This document shows, in pieces, positions 10,562 through 25,500 of a DNA stretch of 64,000 bases. A program made the position numbers and the translations under genes. A model generated the notes under the pieces. It made no database searches. It had not been told where the DNA came from and saw only the letters and a program-made list of their open reading frames with translations. Origin of the DNA: Aselliscus stoliczkanus (taxonomy: Eukaryota; Chordata; Mammalia; Chiroptera; Hipposideridae); NCBI GenBank assembly GCA_033961575.1, contig CM066728.1:180721678-180785677 (forward strand), read 5' to 3'. Numbering within the stretch: position 1 is the first letter of the stretch; each line of letters opens with the position of its first letter.

Positions 10562-13500
10562 GTAGGTTCCAGTGTTCTTGCCTGTCTTTTGTTTTCCTGT
10601 GGCTGCTTATTTTCTGCTTCTCACATTTTGGTAACCCTGAAATTACGTTCTTCCTCACTGTCAACTGGGATAAGGAGAAAAATCTGAGTGGCAAACAACC
10701 TATATATTAGACAATAAGGTTTTCCAATTGTGCAGCTGTTTAAATCAACCTCGACTGAAATGTGGTATATAAGATAAGAGCCTTCAGTGAATACAAAAAA
10801 ACCTAAGTCAGCAACACTAGAAGGTACTTCCTAAGGAGAGCTGCAATTTCTGGAGGAAGGTTAAATGGAGAGTTTAGAATGATGCCCAAACCAAATGTAA
10901 CTTTAAAAGATGGCCGGGAAAAAGCTTAAGAAACTGCAGATCGGAAAGGCATTTGCTTTTTTTTTTTTTTAGTGCCAGCTAGGAGGAAAAACGATTGAGG
11001 CACTTTCCCTTACCACATTAAATGAAGAGCTTTTTCTGTCACGGCACAAAAATATGCAGAATTGCAGTTCCTGTGACACAGCCTGCATGTTGGCCGTGTC
11101 ATCCGGGGACATCGCGGGGCATGTGTGTCTGGTGTGCGCAGGTGAAGCTGGGCCGCCCGTGCTCCTCTCTGAGAGAGCTGGAGCCGACCTCTTGGCCTGG
11201 CCAGATTCTCACTCTCATTAGAGCAGACTCTACTTTGTCCCGGTCTGCCCACGAGCTATTGATGAGTACATAATGGCTGCTGTGTTTCCCTGCTCGGCTC
11301 TGCTGCTTTCAGCAAAGGGCCTTGTTGAATCGGTGAATTTCTTTGGGGCACAGAGGGTTGAAATTTTGTTCTAAGACAAGCTCCACGTTTCCATTTTTAA
11401 AACGGTGCAGACCACAGTTTAAAAGTACTTTTTTTTTTAAGCAAAAAGAAAATGTTGAAACCGAGGAGCACGTTGATTAATAAATGAAAGCAAGGTTTTT
11501 GGACTTGATGCATTTGTCTGCCTTGATGTTCTGATTTAAAGGCCTTGGTGTTGTTTCCCCGCTCTGATGTTTTATTGTCCAATTTCTACCCTAGAAACGG
11601 CTTCCTTCTTTCATGCTGTGCTAGGAGTTGAACATTTCCACTTTGCCTTAAGAGCCTCTTTGTAAGGGAGGGTCTCATCATGAAAATGCACTGTAGCAGG
11701 GGAAGGGGTGATGAACTTTGGTTTGCAAAAATTGAGGCTCAAATAGATGATTGCTCAAAGTTACTGAGCCAATAAATAGTCAATTTGGGACATACACATG
11801 AGTATTCTGTTTCTACTCCTGGCATTCTTTTTTATTTGTAATGTGTCTGTTTATTAATTTCCTTATTAAATTATCCTACCTGCACTATGAAGTAAGTAGT
11901 ATTATCTCTATTTGATTTATCTGACTCTAAAGCCCACAGTCCTGGTACTTTACACTCCCTTACTAGAGAATCTTAATGTAACAGTGTTTCTTTCATTTCT
12001 TTGAGTTTCCTCCACCGTTTGGCCTTGGATTGGAGCACATGGCAATTAGTAACCTCCACTGTGATGAAAATCTGCTTCTGCTGTTGATAGATGCTATGTT
12101 CTGAGTTGATGAGGGAACTTTTTAGTTTAGAGTCTAAAGACCTAGATTTGAATCTCACCTCTGTCCCTTGCTAGCTATATGTAATTGAACCTCAAAATCC
12201 TTATCTATAAAGTAGTAATAATGACACCCATCTCACAGCATTGTTAGGAAGCACAGGTTAGGCAGCAAAACAGTGCCTAGTCTGTGGTGGGAGTCTTTGA
12301 ATCCAATCCTTGCCCTGGGGAGGAGTTTGACCAAATATTTTTGTCAATTAAACTGTATTCTTTTATTTTTCCTCATGAAGAAACATTTCCCCGCTGTCTT
12401 TTCTTCTCAGGTCCTTGCCTACACCCTTAGCTGTGTATGTACATCAGCATTCAGTGCTGGAATTATTGAGGCTGCAGAGGCTGAAGATATTATGAACAAG
12501 CTTCAACTATTGGTGGAGAACAACCAGCAGGTTGGAATGTGTGCCCTGATTATTTCTCTCTGTGGGTCTCACGCTGCTGCTAAGTCCTGATTTTGACTTA
12601 CTTTGAATTAAAGTATAATGGGATAATTTTCGTTTTCATGTCCAGAGCTGAGGAACTAACTATTCTCTTCTCTCACAGCTATAGCCAACCATCACAGGTG
12701 TCTTATTCTTTCCTTATCCTCACTCTCCCTCTGTAGAATAATTTTTTTTTTATCTGAGAGACTACAAAAGCTATTTTTTCTCTCCAACTATTGCGCTGTA
12801 TTTATAAAATCTTAAAACATGTGGCTAGGAATTAAGAGTTGTGTAAGGCTGCAGACAAGAAATAGTATATATATATATGATGAATACATAGAGGACTCTG
12901 ATAAGGTCAAACCTCAAATTCATGACAGAGAATCGCTGCTCATGACTGAATATGTACAGGAAAATTGAAATACCTGAAAAATGGATTCCCTTAAGTGTTC
13001 CCTCTGAAATATTATTCAGTGTTAAAAAGAAAAGAGATCCTGTCATAAGCTACAGCAGCAATGAACCTTGAGGACATTATGCTAAGTGAAATAGGCTAAT
13101 CACAAAAGACAAATACTGTATGATTCTGTTTATATGAGGAGTCTAGAGCAGTCAAGAGCATAGAGACAGAACGTAGAATGGTGGTTGCCAGGTTGGTGGG
13201 GAAGGGGGAATGGGGAGTTAGTATTTAACAGGAACAGAGTTTCAGTTTTGCAAGATGAAAAGAATTCTGGAAATGGATGGTGGGGATAGTTGTACAACAA
13301 TACAATGTATTTAATACCACTGAACCGCACAGTTAAAAATGGTTAAGATGATAAACTTTATGAGATGTGTATTTTACCATAATTTTAAAAAATTGAAAGG
13401 AACCATTCCATCTGATTACACATGTTCTAGAATTTTCCCATTGGTGGTGGTGGTTTTTTTTTTTTTTAAGGCTTCTGCAAAGTTTTAATAATGACAATAG

Positions 13501-16500
13501 TCATTATTTCAGGATTATTTCAGAATTCACTGGTTTTAAGCTTATCTGGTTTTAAGCTTGTATTTTGTAGCTATATGCCTGTTCACTCTTAGTAGTTTCT
13601 GCAACACCAAAATGCAGAAGTTCACATATACAGTACTCATTATGGGACATTTTCTCTTCTTACTTGGGAGTTGACTGAGTTTGTGTGATCTGCTTTGGAA
13701 TTTTCACCCTAGCTCCTTCTGGGAATTTGGATCATTTGAGCCAAGCTGTTCAATAGTGCAATATTGGTTTTCTCAAATAAACCACTCACAGCCGCTGAAT
13801 CCCTTGCAATTAGACTATAGTTTCTGTTGCAAACCAAAGTCTAGATTTTAAAAATCAGGAAATCTCCAATTTTCAGATGGCAAAAGAACTTGTCAATAGG
13901 AAAGGGAGCCCCTAGAAGTGCTTAATTTGCTATACGTAAACATTCCTAATCTGTGGCATTATTCTTCTTTTTCCTCACCTCTTGTTTTTATTTATTTATA
14001 CCAGACTTCAGGTTTTGCCTTGGCATTAGGAAACATAATTCATGGTTTGTCTGCATGTGGACATGGAAAAGCTGAAGACTTGGGTCACAGATTGCTCCCC
14101 GCCTGGATCAGAATTGCTCTAGCAGAGGTAGCAGTCACCTCCTGCATGTTATTTTACATTTTTTTATAAAGGGAAAGGACTACTAAATTAGACCATTTAT
14201 AGGTGCTACTAACATATATAGCTTAACAATAAAAGGCAATTTCAAATGAAAGAGAAATATTTACTTTTCATCCCTTATACATGATATATCATCAACTATT
14301 ATAATTTTTAAAAAACTGGCTATTTGATCAGTGCTTTAATTTTAAAAATAGCATTGCAGTTTTAAAAAATAAAAAACAAGACGCAACCTATGATCTAACA
14401 ACTTTAACCTGCTACTTTATTCAAGGCCATTTTTATTTTTTATTTTATTCTGAGGCCATTTTTAGTTCAGTGATATAGGTTATGTAGACCCTACAAATTT
14501 AGTACCATTTTGACCGTTTATTTCTCCATGATATAATAAGTTTCATAGAATTCAAACCCAAAGACTCTTTCCCTCTTGACATATACTGATGCTTTGTTTT
14601 CAGGGTACTCCCACAATGCTTTGCTTGGCAGCCCTTCATGGCATGGTGGCCTTGGTAGGATCCGAAGGGAATGTAATGCAGGTAAAAAAAAAGGGTGGTG
14701 GTGGTGTCTAAATGTGCACATAAAAAGGGGAAGGGGGCCTAAATGTGTACATAGCTCAGCAAGAGAATACCCAATATCTCAGTATGCTAAGGACAGAGGA
14801 ATATATGCTCAACGTAATGGTTATACTGGGTTTTCAATGACTTGATATATGGGAAATTGTTATTTGCCCGAGAATTCTTTCTACATTGAGATTTATTCCT
14901 TATTTAATTTGGTTTGTAGGGGTTAAACCTAATCAACTTATGTACTTCCTACAAAGTCCCCTGCCTGAGAAACATGACTGAATCCTAAGACATTTCAAGT
15001 CATTCATCAGAAACTCTATTTTGCATGTGTAATGTTTAAGTTTATATCTATGTAATTATTATTTCACCTTAAAATATTGTCCACAGTGGACATATGTATA
15101 TGTAAATTTATAAGTAAGTCTAAGGAGTTCCTTTGTTTATACGATAAAGGTTTATTAAGTGACTGCTACACACCACACTAAACTGGTGCTAGGAAATCAA
15201 TGATAAATAACAGATGGGCCCGGCTCTCAAGGAGCTCATAGCTTTTGTTTTTGAAATCAAAGGCCATAATGATAAATTATTCCATAACTTAGACTATGAT
15301 AGCTCAAAAGCTCGGAATGTCATTATTTACCTTTTCTGGGATGTTTGGTTGGGTATTTCCCCTTTTTCTTTCAGCTGAAGTCAGAAGCCATCCAGACCTC
15401 TCATTTTCAAGCTAGACTTAATGAAGTCATTAGAACCTTAACTCAGGTGAGAAGAGGAATTTAAAACCCTTGGGTAGGGAAACAGGTACTCCCTTTGTTG
15501 ACTTTTTTCTCTTTCACAGAACAAACTGTTTTACTTAGAAAATGAGGAAATCTCTGGTTATTCATGGTGAATTCAAGGTGCATTTGAAAGTGGTTTATGG
15601 CCCTATATTCACTGACAAACACGCACTGCCTCTGGAAAAAAAGAAAGCTGGCATTTTACAGTCAACTTAAGTTGGCATTGGTTTCCCTTAAACTTTAAAA
15701 CCTGACCCTGCAAAGAGTGTCAGGCCCTCAGGACAAGGAAAAACAGGAGGGGACAGGGCAGGTAGCTAAGCAGAATGGTCAAGTGGCACTAGTTCAGATG
15801 TCACTGATAAAAGTATTTGGGTAAATCATTGTCAGCGTTGTCCTTGGCTAAAGAATAAACATTTATCTGCTGAGAAATGATATTATATCTAAAGGTTTTT
15901 GTTTATTTTTTAATTATTATATTCATTGTATAAAATTTGAAGGTATAGAGTGAAAGGAGCCGAAAAAAATACCATTGATGGTCCCCTCCGCCTGAAACAA
16001 CAGCTTCTAAGATTTGGTCGTGTTTCTTTTCAAGCCTATGTGCTTTCTTTGCATAGTTGGTATTCTTACTGTATATACACCTCTCTAGCCTGGTCTTTTC
16101 ACTTAGCATACTTGTTTTCATCCTTGTAAAATATAGGGGATTATAACACCTACAACATAAAGAAGTTTTAGCAATTCATGCTTTTAAAAGCAAACATAAA
16201 TCTCTGAACAAAAGAAACTTTCTTTTACATGTACGAATATGAATAGTCTCAAAAAAAAAGAAGTCGATTGAGACTTAAGTTGTTATAACTTGTGAGAAAA
16301 ATCTAATTTAAACTAACTTTGAAATATTTATTATGAATGATAAAACATTAATAAACCATTATTTAAAGAAGGAAACAAAGTAATATCTCCTATTTTTAGA
16401 GGTTTTTAATCTTTAGAAACTATCACCTCTTTTTACTGTTTGGATTTTCATTTTCCATTGTTTGAAAATTCCTTTGAGACCCATCTAACTCATTATTACC

Positions 16501-19500
16501 TGAGTGAGTACTAGTACTGTCTCCTGTCATCATTGATTGATTGATTAATTCTTTCATTCATTCATTCATTCATTCATCCTTTCATTCAGCAGCACATGTT
16601 GATCACCTGTGTGTCCCAGGTTTAGTATACTAGACAGGTGATATTACCTCTTGTCATAGAACTTCTCATGATCAGACAAGCCACCCCATCACCTCATAAA
16701 AGATTAGTGATTTTCTGTGAGTGGCCTTTTATTCAATGGAGTTTGGATCTTGCCCCATCACCGAACTGTTACATTTTCATCCATAGGTCATCAGTGTGTC
16801 TGGGGTGATTGGTCTTCAGTCCAATGCAGTCTGGCTTCTAGGACATCTTCACCTATCTACTCTGTCCTCAAATCAAAGGAGAACCTCTGGTAAGATTACA
16901 TCCATAGGACATTGTTAAGAGCATTAATCTTCACAACAACCCTAAGTAATGGGTATCACCATCCCTATTATACCTCAGAGGAAATGGGCTGTGGAAAGTC
17001 TTCCTGACCTACCAGGGTCATGTGGTATTCAGTGGTGACATGATATTTGTACTCAGACCTATCGGCCTACAAAGCCCATGCTCTTTTCACTCCTCTTCCC
17101 CGCCTCCCTTAGAGAAGAGTTTAGACATTGGTGAAGAACCAATGATGAAGAATTGAGGCTCATAAAGATTACATAACTTACATACAGAGTTAGTTTAGTG
17201 ACAAATCCAAAAAAAGGAACCACATCCAGGGAAGCTTGGACCCAGGTTCTTTTTATTTTGCTAGATGTAATCAGTAGTTTGTATACTACTCATCGTTCAT
17301 TAGACATCTCTTCATATATGGCTGGAGTTCTTCTGGCTCCTGCTTTGGGCGAAATAATAGGATAAGTACATTATAGTTGTGCGTCTCCCGGGCCTTGGAA
17401 CTGAAATCCTAGATCTCAATATAACAAAGCTTTTCCTATTGTCACCATTTTAATAAAAGCAACAAGAAATATTTGCAGTTCCCACATGTTTAATTTATGT
17501 TTGAACTTGGAGATTTTTCTGGGGAGGCCTCACTGTAATGCACTGGGACCTATATCTGCTCCTTTCTCTTTATAGAATTTGACCCACTCGCTCTCTTGGA
17601 CCTAGAACGGAGAGGCTTAGATACCAAAAGGTTCTTCATTAAAACACAGTTTCACATATTCTCCAACAGGTAGTCAATGGGCAGCATTACCATGAATTTG
17701 GGTCCCTGTAATTACTGCCTCTCTCACCTCCAGTCACTCCTTAGCTGTAGAAATAGGATATTATTCCACAACACTCCAGCATAATGAACTTTAGACAGCT
17801 AGAAGCTGTCATATTAAAATGGGAAAGAAAAGAAAAAAAACTTAGTCACTATTGGAAACCCTCTGTACTGCTAGTTTTGAAGGGCAGTGCTCTCACAATA
17901 TCCTGGTAAAGTAGAATGTTTATATCAGGCTTTTGCTTTTTTTACATAGGCTTTTTGATTGTTATGTTGTGGGTTACATACACTCAAGTCAGGTCATAGT
18001 GAATCATCCTACACCCAGGTTCTTCAGAACAAAATGATTGTATGTCTGGAAAAGTACAGCTACTTGTTTCTGATGGAATTTTCCTATTGAACCATTTATT
18101 GCAGTAAAAACCACCTCATGAAACAATTATGGGGAACTGGGAGGAAAAGAATCTAGGAAGCTCCCAGTACTCAACTAGTATAAGTGTCACTGCTTCACTG
18201 TTCCAGGTCAGCAATATCTGATTATTTGTACATGTTGGTCACTCTGGGGACTCTGCCTTATGAAGTAAGAGACTGGCTGCTATTAATACTGATTGTTGTG
18301 TTTCCATGGTTCATACATATCTGATTCAGGATGTGCTGAAGAAGCTCCTAGAATGGTAGTCTTAGCTTGAAAGCCGAACAGAGTCCTGGCTGATACTAAG
18401 GAGGTTTTAGGATTGGGGCTCATTGATATGACAGTGTGGAAAGGATTTTTTTTGAACCACTTCATCACATTTTCATCCCCTGTGGTTTTTCAGCCTCTAC
18501 TAGGTTACTACCATTTTAGATCGCTTGCACAGCCTAAGTGATTACTTCAGGGCCAGTCGCTTAATCTAATAGAATCAGTTGTAGCCACAGAATATTGTGC
18601 TGAGATTAATGGCATAAACATCTCTGCTTTTGTCTCTAGGTTGATGTGACAGCATGAGATCATTGTCTTTCCTTCATTAGTCCTGCCAAGTTCCCTGGTT
18701 AATCTGAACATTTTCTGTCTCCACAGTTCCTCCTGACTATAGCTATTTGCCTGAGAGCAGTTTCATTAGAGCAGCCATTGACTTCTTCATTACAGGAGGA
18801 AAAACAGGCAAGTAAAACATATTTCTTGAATTCTACTATTCTTTCTACAAATGAAGTAGATTTGTGTGCTTCTGTAGAACTAAACAACCCAGATCTGCTT
18901 CTGTAGAACTAAACAACCCAGATCTGAAAGGGTGAATCTTTTCTTCTGCTAGACCTTCTTTGCAATAGAGATGATGAGGAGGACACCTTCAGTACATGGT
19001 ACCTAAACATACACATTGTGTAAGGCTCTTGGAATCACTGTATCGGATCTTGGGGCCGGGGGACAGTCCCAGAGAAGACCGTAATCTTCCATTTGGTTAT
19101 TTCAAAAATATAAGCACACATGACTTTTCTTGTGAATTTCAAGTGAGTGTGACTGAAAAAGAGAAAATGCACCTGTGTGCAGTTTGTATTTCAGGACCTG
19201 ACTTGGAAGAAGGTCTTCTCCATGAGCCTTTGTATGATCACCGTGTTTTTGGAATCACTGGCTCCAGGCCTTTGTTTTAGCTCGTGTTCTGTTTCTCTGC
19301 AAACATTGTGATTCTGTGTTGCTGTGACCCACATTAGAGCACAAGCAACCTGAAGACAGACATTGGGTGCCTTTTGTTTTAACTGGAGCCGGAAGAAAGC
19401 CGTATCAGTTATTAAGTAAATACTCTTTAATGATACACATATGCTATTCATTGCTGGGAGGAAAGAAATGGATTAGAACTGATCATGTCACAGACCAGGA

Positions 19501-22500
19501 ACCAGTTTCACTCATGGAATAAGCTTTCACTGATATTTGCTTGTTCGTTCTTCCTTGGGCTGGTTAGGTCAGTCTGAGCAAAACCAGGGCCTATATTACA
19601 AGACTATACCAATATGAGGGGGAAAAAATTTTTAAGCCAATTAAAATGAAGAAATCTGGAAGAAGGAAGTTTGATTCATGAAGGTTGTGGAAGAATAAAA
19701 TCTTACCATTGAAAAAGACATTAAAGGTCACATTGCCTGATTTCCCACTGGGTGCAGTAATCCTTGGAGCTTCCAGACTATAAACTACTTCCATTCCTTG
19801 GAGATGAATTCCTTAGTTTCTGGAGTCCTAAAAATTGTGCTATTATCCTACGATATTTCATATCCTCAGTGCAAACTGATATAAGGTTATGTCATTGTTG
19901 TACATAATATGTTTATTTATAAACATGTCATATATTGGGTTGTCAGAATAGTCATGATGCATTTTTGCAACGAAACACAGAAAAAATAGGTCATGACTCT
20001 TCTGACAACCCAATATTAGTCATAACATGGAGTTAATTGTTTATAATGCCATAATTTAAGTCTATTTTTTTAAAATATTGTAATACAGATGTCTTTGTTA
20101 GAAAAAATTAAATTCTTACTAAAGGAGCCTCTAAAATTTCCATGGCCAGAATAATTCTAGGAATATGTATTTTTCTTCAAGTTTTTTGTGAGTTTGCTCA
20201 CTGATATCTTATAAAATTTTTAAATGATGATAATGTGAGATAATTTCCATGGTAAATAAAATAAAAATTCTTAAGGTCAAATGAAAGATAGACTCTTTCT
20301 TTTCTAGTGAATAAAATGACATTTGCCTCCCCAGGTCCATATTTCTTGGCAGAAATTAATTTTCTCTGAATCCTGTGGGAAAATTTTGGTTAAATGTAAC
20401 ATTTTTATGATTGCGCAGTTATAGGACAACAGGCAATATTCTGTTCTAAAGCTAAAAAAATCAGGTGGAACTGGCACCAGTGACGTTATGTGCAATCTTG
20501 CTGAAAGCTATTTTTGAACAGAAGAATGAAGTAATAAAAAGTGCCATATTACCAATCAGATATTTAGTATTTTCAGGTTGTGGGAGAGGTCTGCCTTCTT
20601 GTCAGGTTTGCTGACTAGATTCAGAGGGGAATCTATTCAGCCTTCCACATTACTAATGATGACCCTAGAGGAGTGGGGGCCGTGGGAGGCTGACCTCCGC
20701 CTCGAAAGCCCATTTACAAAAACAAAACCAGACCCTGCTCTCTGGGGCTAAATGGGATGGCCAAATGCGGAGGTGTGCATGCAAACGAGTGTTTTCTTCT
20801 TCAATATGCCCAGCTCATTTGAATTTTAATAACTCCCTTCTGAAGCAGCTTTTGAGTTTAAATGTCTGCATGTCACTCACCAGAGCCCAGTGGGGCTGCT
20901 GATAGGAAGGATGACAACTTTGGTGAACTCTTTTGAGGAAGAAATGGCTTTAGAGAATAAAAATCACGCTTGGCATAGGCAGAAGAGAGCAACTTTAGGC
21001 TTCATTGTCTCTGTGTGCTAATTAATAACTCACAAGGGGGAGGAAAATGTGATGAGTTATCCCTGAGCCACACTTAATGCCAACAGAAGATTGGGCATCA
21101 TGATCTCTATTTTAGCCAATCAAATTTGAGTTAGTGAATATATTCATCTTTCGAATGCTTAGGACTTTTCTCACTTTAATACTCATGTGATAGAACACAT
21201 GAGATGATCATAGCATCCTACATGTTCATAGCAGGCCTATATTATAAAACCATACCACATAGATGAAGTTCTTTCCACTTTTTAAAGACTTCAGTTAATA
21301 GCTTTTTTTGCTATGCCCTATAACATTATCTTTTCCCTAATAGTCCTGGCCTTCTTCTCGCAGATGGATTATTCCTTAACCTTTGTCATTATCTATTCCT
21401 ATGGATATTACTTGACTATGCTAGGCTTAAAATTGACTGATAATCTAATTCCTCCTAGCATGGAATTATTTTTCCACTTAAGGGCCTTTAAAATTTGACT
21501 CTTTTGCTTCTTTTCTATTAATTTTTTTCTTTTTTTCTGACTTCTCACCTTTTTTTCCCTCAACCTCAGAGCATATTCAGATTTCATGAAGATTTTATCT
21601 ACCTCTTTATAAAACATTTGAAATGTATTAAAAGGAACCATTTCTTTTTGATACCAACATCAGGTATTTCTTCCTAACACTTTAAGATTTTTTTTTCTTA
21701 TTCTGTTGCTGGGGAATGTTACTAATTTCTAAGCTTGTATTTTTCTGTTAGACTTTAAAGTTCACAGTAAGAAAAATTATTTTAGGAAAGTATATTTAAA
21801 CTCTTGTAATAAAGTCATTACGAATAGCATTTTTTTCTTGGCATGAATTCATTGGTCAGTGATCTGTGTATATAAGAATTGGTAGTGTGCATAAACTATA
21901 AATAGGTATACTCCCTATTTTTTTTGGACTATTAATATGAGATATAATTGTTGACACCCCTAGTCAGAGAAGCAGAATTGTGAATTCTGAGTATAGAATA
22001 AATGCTATAAGAAAGCTGTCTTATTTTTCTCATGAAATTTTTGAGTCAGTTGCCAAGATTGTATCATTTGAAATTATTTTAATTAGTAATAATTTACCTA
22101 TACAGTTTTTAAAAAACTGTTATTAGAAATGAATACGTGTGTATAGCATTAAGTTTAAAAATGGTGTAAAGAAAAAAAAATCCCCTATAATCTCACCAAG
22201 TAGAGATAAGCACAATAGATATTCCAATATATGTCCTTCTAAATGTGTATGCATTATATTATCTTGAGTCATAAAATTTACATTATTTTGTTGCCTGATT
22301 TTAAAAAATTTAAAAGCTTTCCATGTAAATGGAGATGAGTACAGCCATCTCCTCCAAAAGGAAGCTCGGGAAAAAAGTATGAAAAGAATCCTTGCATTAC
22401 TTTCTATATATTAGTTAATATGTTTTGGGGTGCTTGATTTCTATTTTTTGTTGTAAATACCATGAAAATACACGAAAGGAAAAAAGTCTCCCATTATCCC

Positions 22501-25500
22501 ATAACTCTCTAACAACTATATTTTTGAATTCTACTTTTTAATTTGTTGCTTTTATGCACATACAATTTTTACATATTTCCAAGTATACATATACTTTGTA
22601 CTTTAACTTAATATTATGATATAAACATTTACCTAATTTCCATATATCTCCATAATTATCATTTTTAAATGACTGTAGAATATTCCATCAAGTTAATCGT
22701 ATTAACTTAACGATTTCCCTATTGGTCATTTTTTTAAATTTCCATTATAGAGAACATGTTTATACGTGTAGCTTTTTCTCTTCTGCATATAACTTTCCTT
22801 AGGATAAATTCTCAGCAAATTTATTAGTGGGCAAGAAGAGTCTGAGGATTTGGTGACCATAGGATGGCACAGCCTCACTGCTCTTCAAAAGGATTGTACC
22901 AAATTTTGGTACTTCAGCCATGTATGAATATGCAAAGCAGTAGACCATAGAGTAAAAGCATGAGAATCAGACTGCCCGGGATATGCCCCACTTCTACCAC
23001 TTGGCGGCTATGTAACTTCAGGCAAGCTGCTTAAGTCTCTAAGCCTCAATTGCTTCTGTAAAGTGGAGAAAATAATGGAATCTTCTTTATAGAGTTTTTG
23101 TGAGGATTATGAGTTTATGCGTCACTTTATGTAACAGTGCTTAGAAAGCAAACCAAAGAATAAACCCTTTCTAATTATCATACTACAAAGCAGGCCAACA
23201 TATAGATAAACAAATGACTACAGTGAAAACCAGTCTGGTATAAAATGATACCTTAAGACTGCTTTAATTTGCCTTTTGTTGACAGAGGAATGAATATTTT
23301 TGTGTGTATTTATACTATTGAAGAGGTGGTTTCTTTTCATTAAACTTTACACAGTTTCTCTTTTTTAAATGTACACCTTTTTTTCTTTTACTTTTTCTTT
23401 TGAAATACTTTCAAACTTACAAAAAAAGTGAAAACAGCCAGAGTACTCCGATATTCCTTTCACCCAGAGATCTTATTCATATTGCACTGACGGTCCAAAT
23501 GATGTCCTCAGCAGAAAAAAAAATTGAATCCTGACTGTTTGACGCTGTACTTATTTATCATGTCTTTTCAGCCTCCTTCAATCTGAAACAGTTCCTCAGT
23601 TGCTCTGTCTTTCGTGACTTGAACATGTTTTAAGATTAGAAATGATGTATTTCGTGCAACATTCTTCTGTTTGGGTATGCCTGTTCCTCAGAGGACAGTC
23701 AAGTCAATCATCTTCGGCAGGAATATCAGGGGCATGGAGCCCTGCTCTTCTCAGGGCATCCATAAGTGGTGCAAGTTGTCTGTCTCCATGCACGGGTGCT
23801 GTTCACTTTGATCCCTTGCATTAGATGGTATCTTTCAGGTTTCTCCACTAGTATTCTCTACTAGTAAGTTTCTCTCTTCCCTTTGTCATCAATCAGTATT
23901 TTGTGTGGATATTTTGAGACTTTATAAATATCCCATTGGTCATCCTACTTTCACCCATTAGTTTTAGTATTCATTAATGCTTTCTTTCCTGAGTTAGCTG
24001 TTACTATGATGATGGCCAAAAGGTGATTCTTAAAATTCTATTATTCCATTTACAGATATTTTAGTAGGCATTCTACTAAGGAAGAGCTGCTCCCTCTCTC
24101 TTTACTTCCCTCCCCGCACTTTTTTTTCTGTCTTTCTTCATATGGACTACTAAATTCCTATTTTATTTAATTATTTATTATTCAATTATTTATTATTGTG
24201 ATCCTCAGATTGTTCCAGATTAGATCAGTAAGAGCCTCTTCTTTTTTTTTTTTAAACAATGTACTTTTTTTTTTTTTAAGGGCAGTGTCACTGGCCCTCA
24301 GACGTGGGATCCAAACCCGGGCCACTGGTGTCCCAAGCCAGCTCTTAACCACCACGCCACTCCGCTGGCCCAATAGGAGCCTCTATAAGTTGGCTCTTGT
24401 GTCATTTTGATGTGACCCTATCGCGCTTTGAGAACTTTTTTCCTTTGTGGCATAAAATGGTGTTCTGGGCTCATCTTGTATTGTCCTTAGCCCAGATAGT
24501 TCAGGTTCTTTTTAGTGGAGAATAATATTTAGAAGCTAAGATCTGGCTACATATTATCTCATTGCTCCTGGGATGGATAATCACTGCTCCCAGGCCCTTT
24601 CAGGAAACAGAATTAGGAAATTCTCTCTCTTCCTCTCCTCCCCGGCCCCCTCCCTGTCTCTCTCATGTCTATATTTATTTCTATATCTAGATATATATAT
24701 ATATTGAAAACCACAAGTTCATACTAATATCCACAATTCCAATTTAATACCACAGAGTTCATTCTACCTTTCCCTCTCCGTATTTGTAAATTTCTTCTCT
24801 GACAGTAAGAAACCTGGCCCCCATTATTCTCAGTATATTTGCTAATTTTATGAGTCCCCCTAAATGCAGTCCATCTCCTGTCCCCACTTGGCTACAGCCC
24901 TGCTGAAGCTGCCTTTCTGTCTCAGGTCCTGATCTCCACCAGGGAGCCACCCTCCTGGACAGTCTTCCTGGTGCTCAGTGGCCCACCGGTGTTCTTGTTC
25001 TGATAACTCTGACTGTTATTGAAGTACTTGGTCTTAAGACAAAACATTCTACCAACTCTTAGTATCTGACTGACATATCAGAATCATCAGCTGTTTTCAA
25101 TGACTGTCATAATTGTAGAGTAGTTTCTGGCAGGGGGCTAAGTATCTCCTAGTCCCAACAAATATGCCATGCTGTAATTATATCTACCTGTGGTTTCTGA
25201 GGACTTTGTCTGGAAAATTCCTACTCCTCTTTTCCATCTTGGTTTAAACATTTTCTCCTCAGTGGGCCAAGAGAGAGGATTCCCCAAGGTCCCCAGATTA
25301 GTTTAGCTTTCCTATGTGATACTTTCCTATATGTTTTTCATAGTACTTTGTATGTGTGTGACTATTTGCTTAATTATTTATGGTTCTTTGTTTAATGTCA
25401 GTCTTTCCCATTAGACTGTAATTTCCTCAAGGGCAGGAAGAACATCTGTGTTTTATCCTAAATGTTTAGAGCAGAATACTTGGCATGTAATGGTTTTCAA

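Noticed and set aside
18812..18813. GT at 18812 as the exon 7 donor
   Set aside because: It would add 4 nt and shift the frame into exon 8. The GC site 4 nt upstream keeps G-P-E-S in frame.
24182..24410. Short open frames on both strands
   Set aside because: They fall in a SINE tail and body and are not coding.
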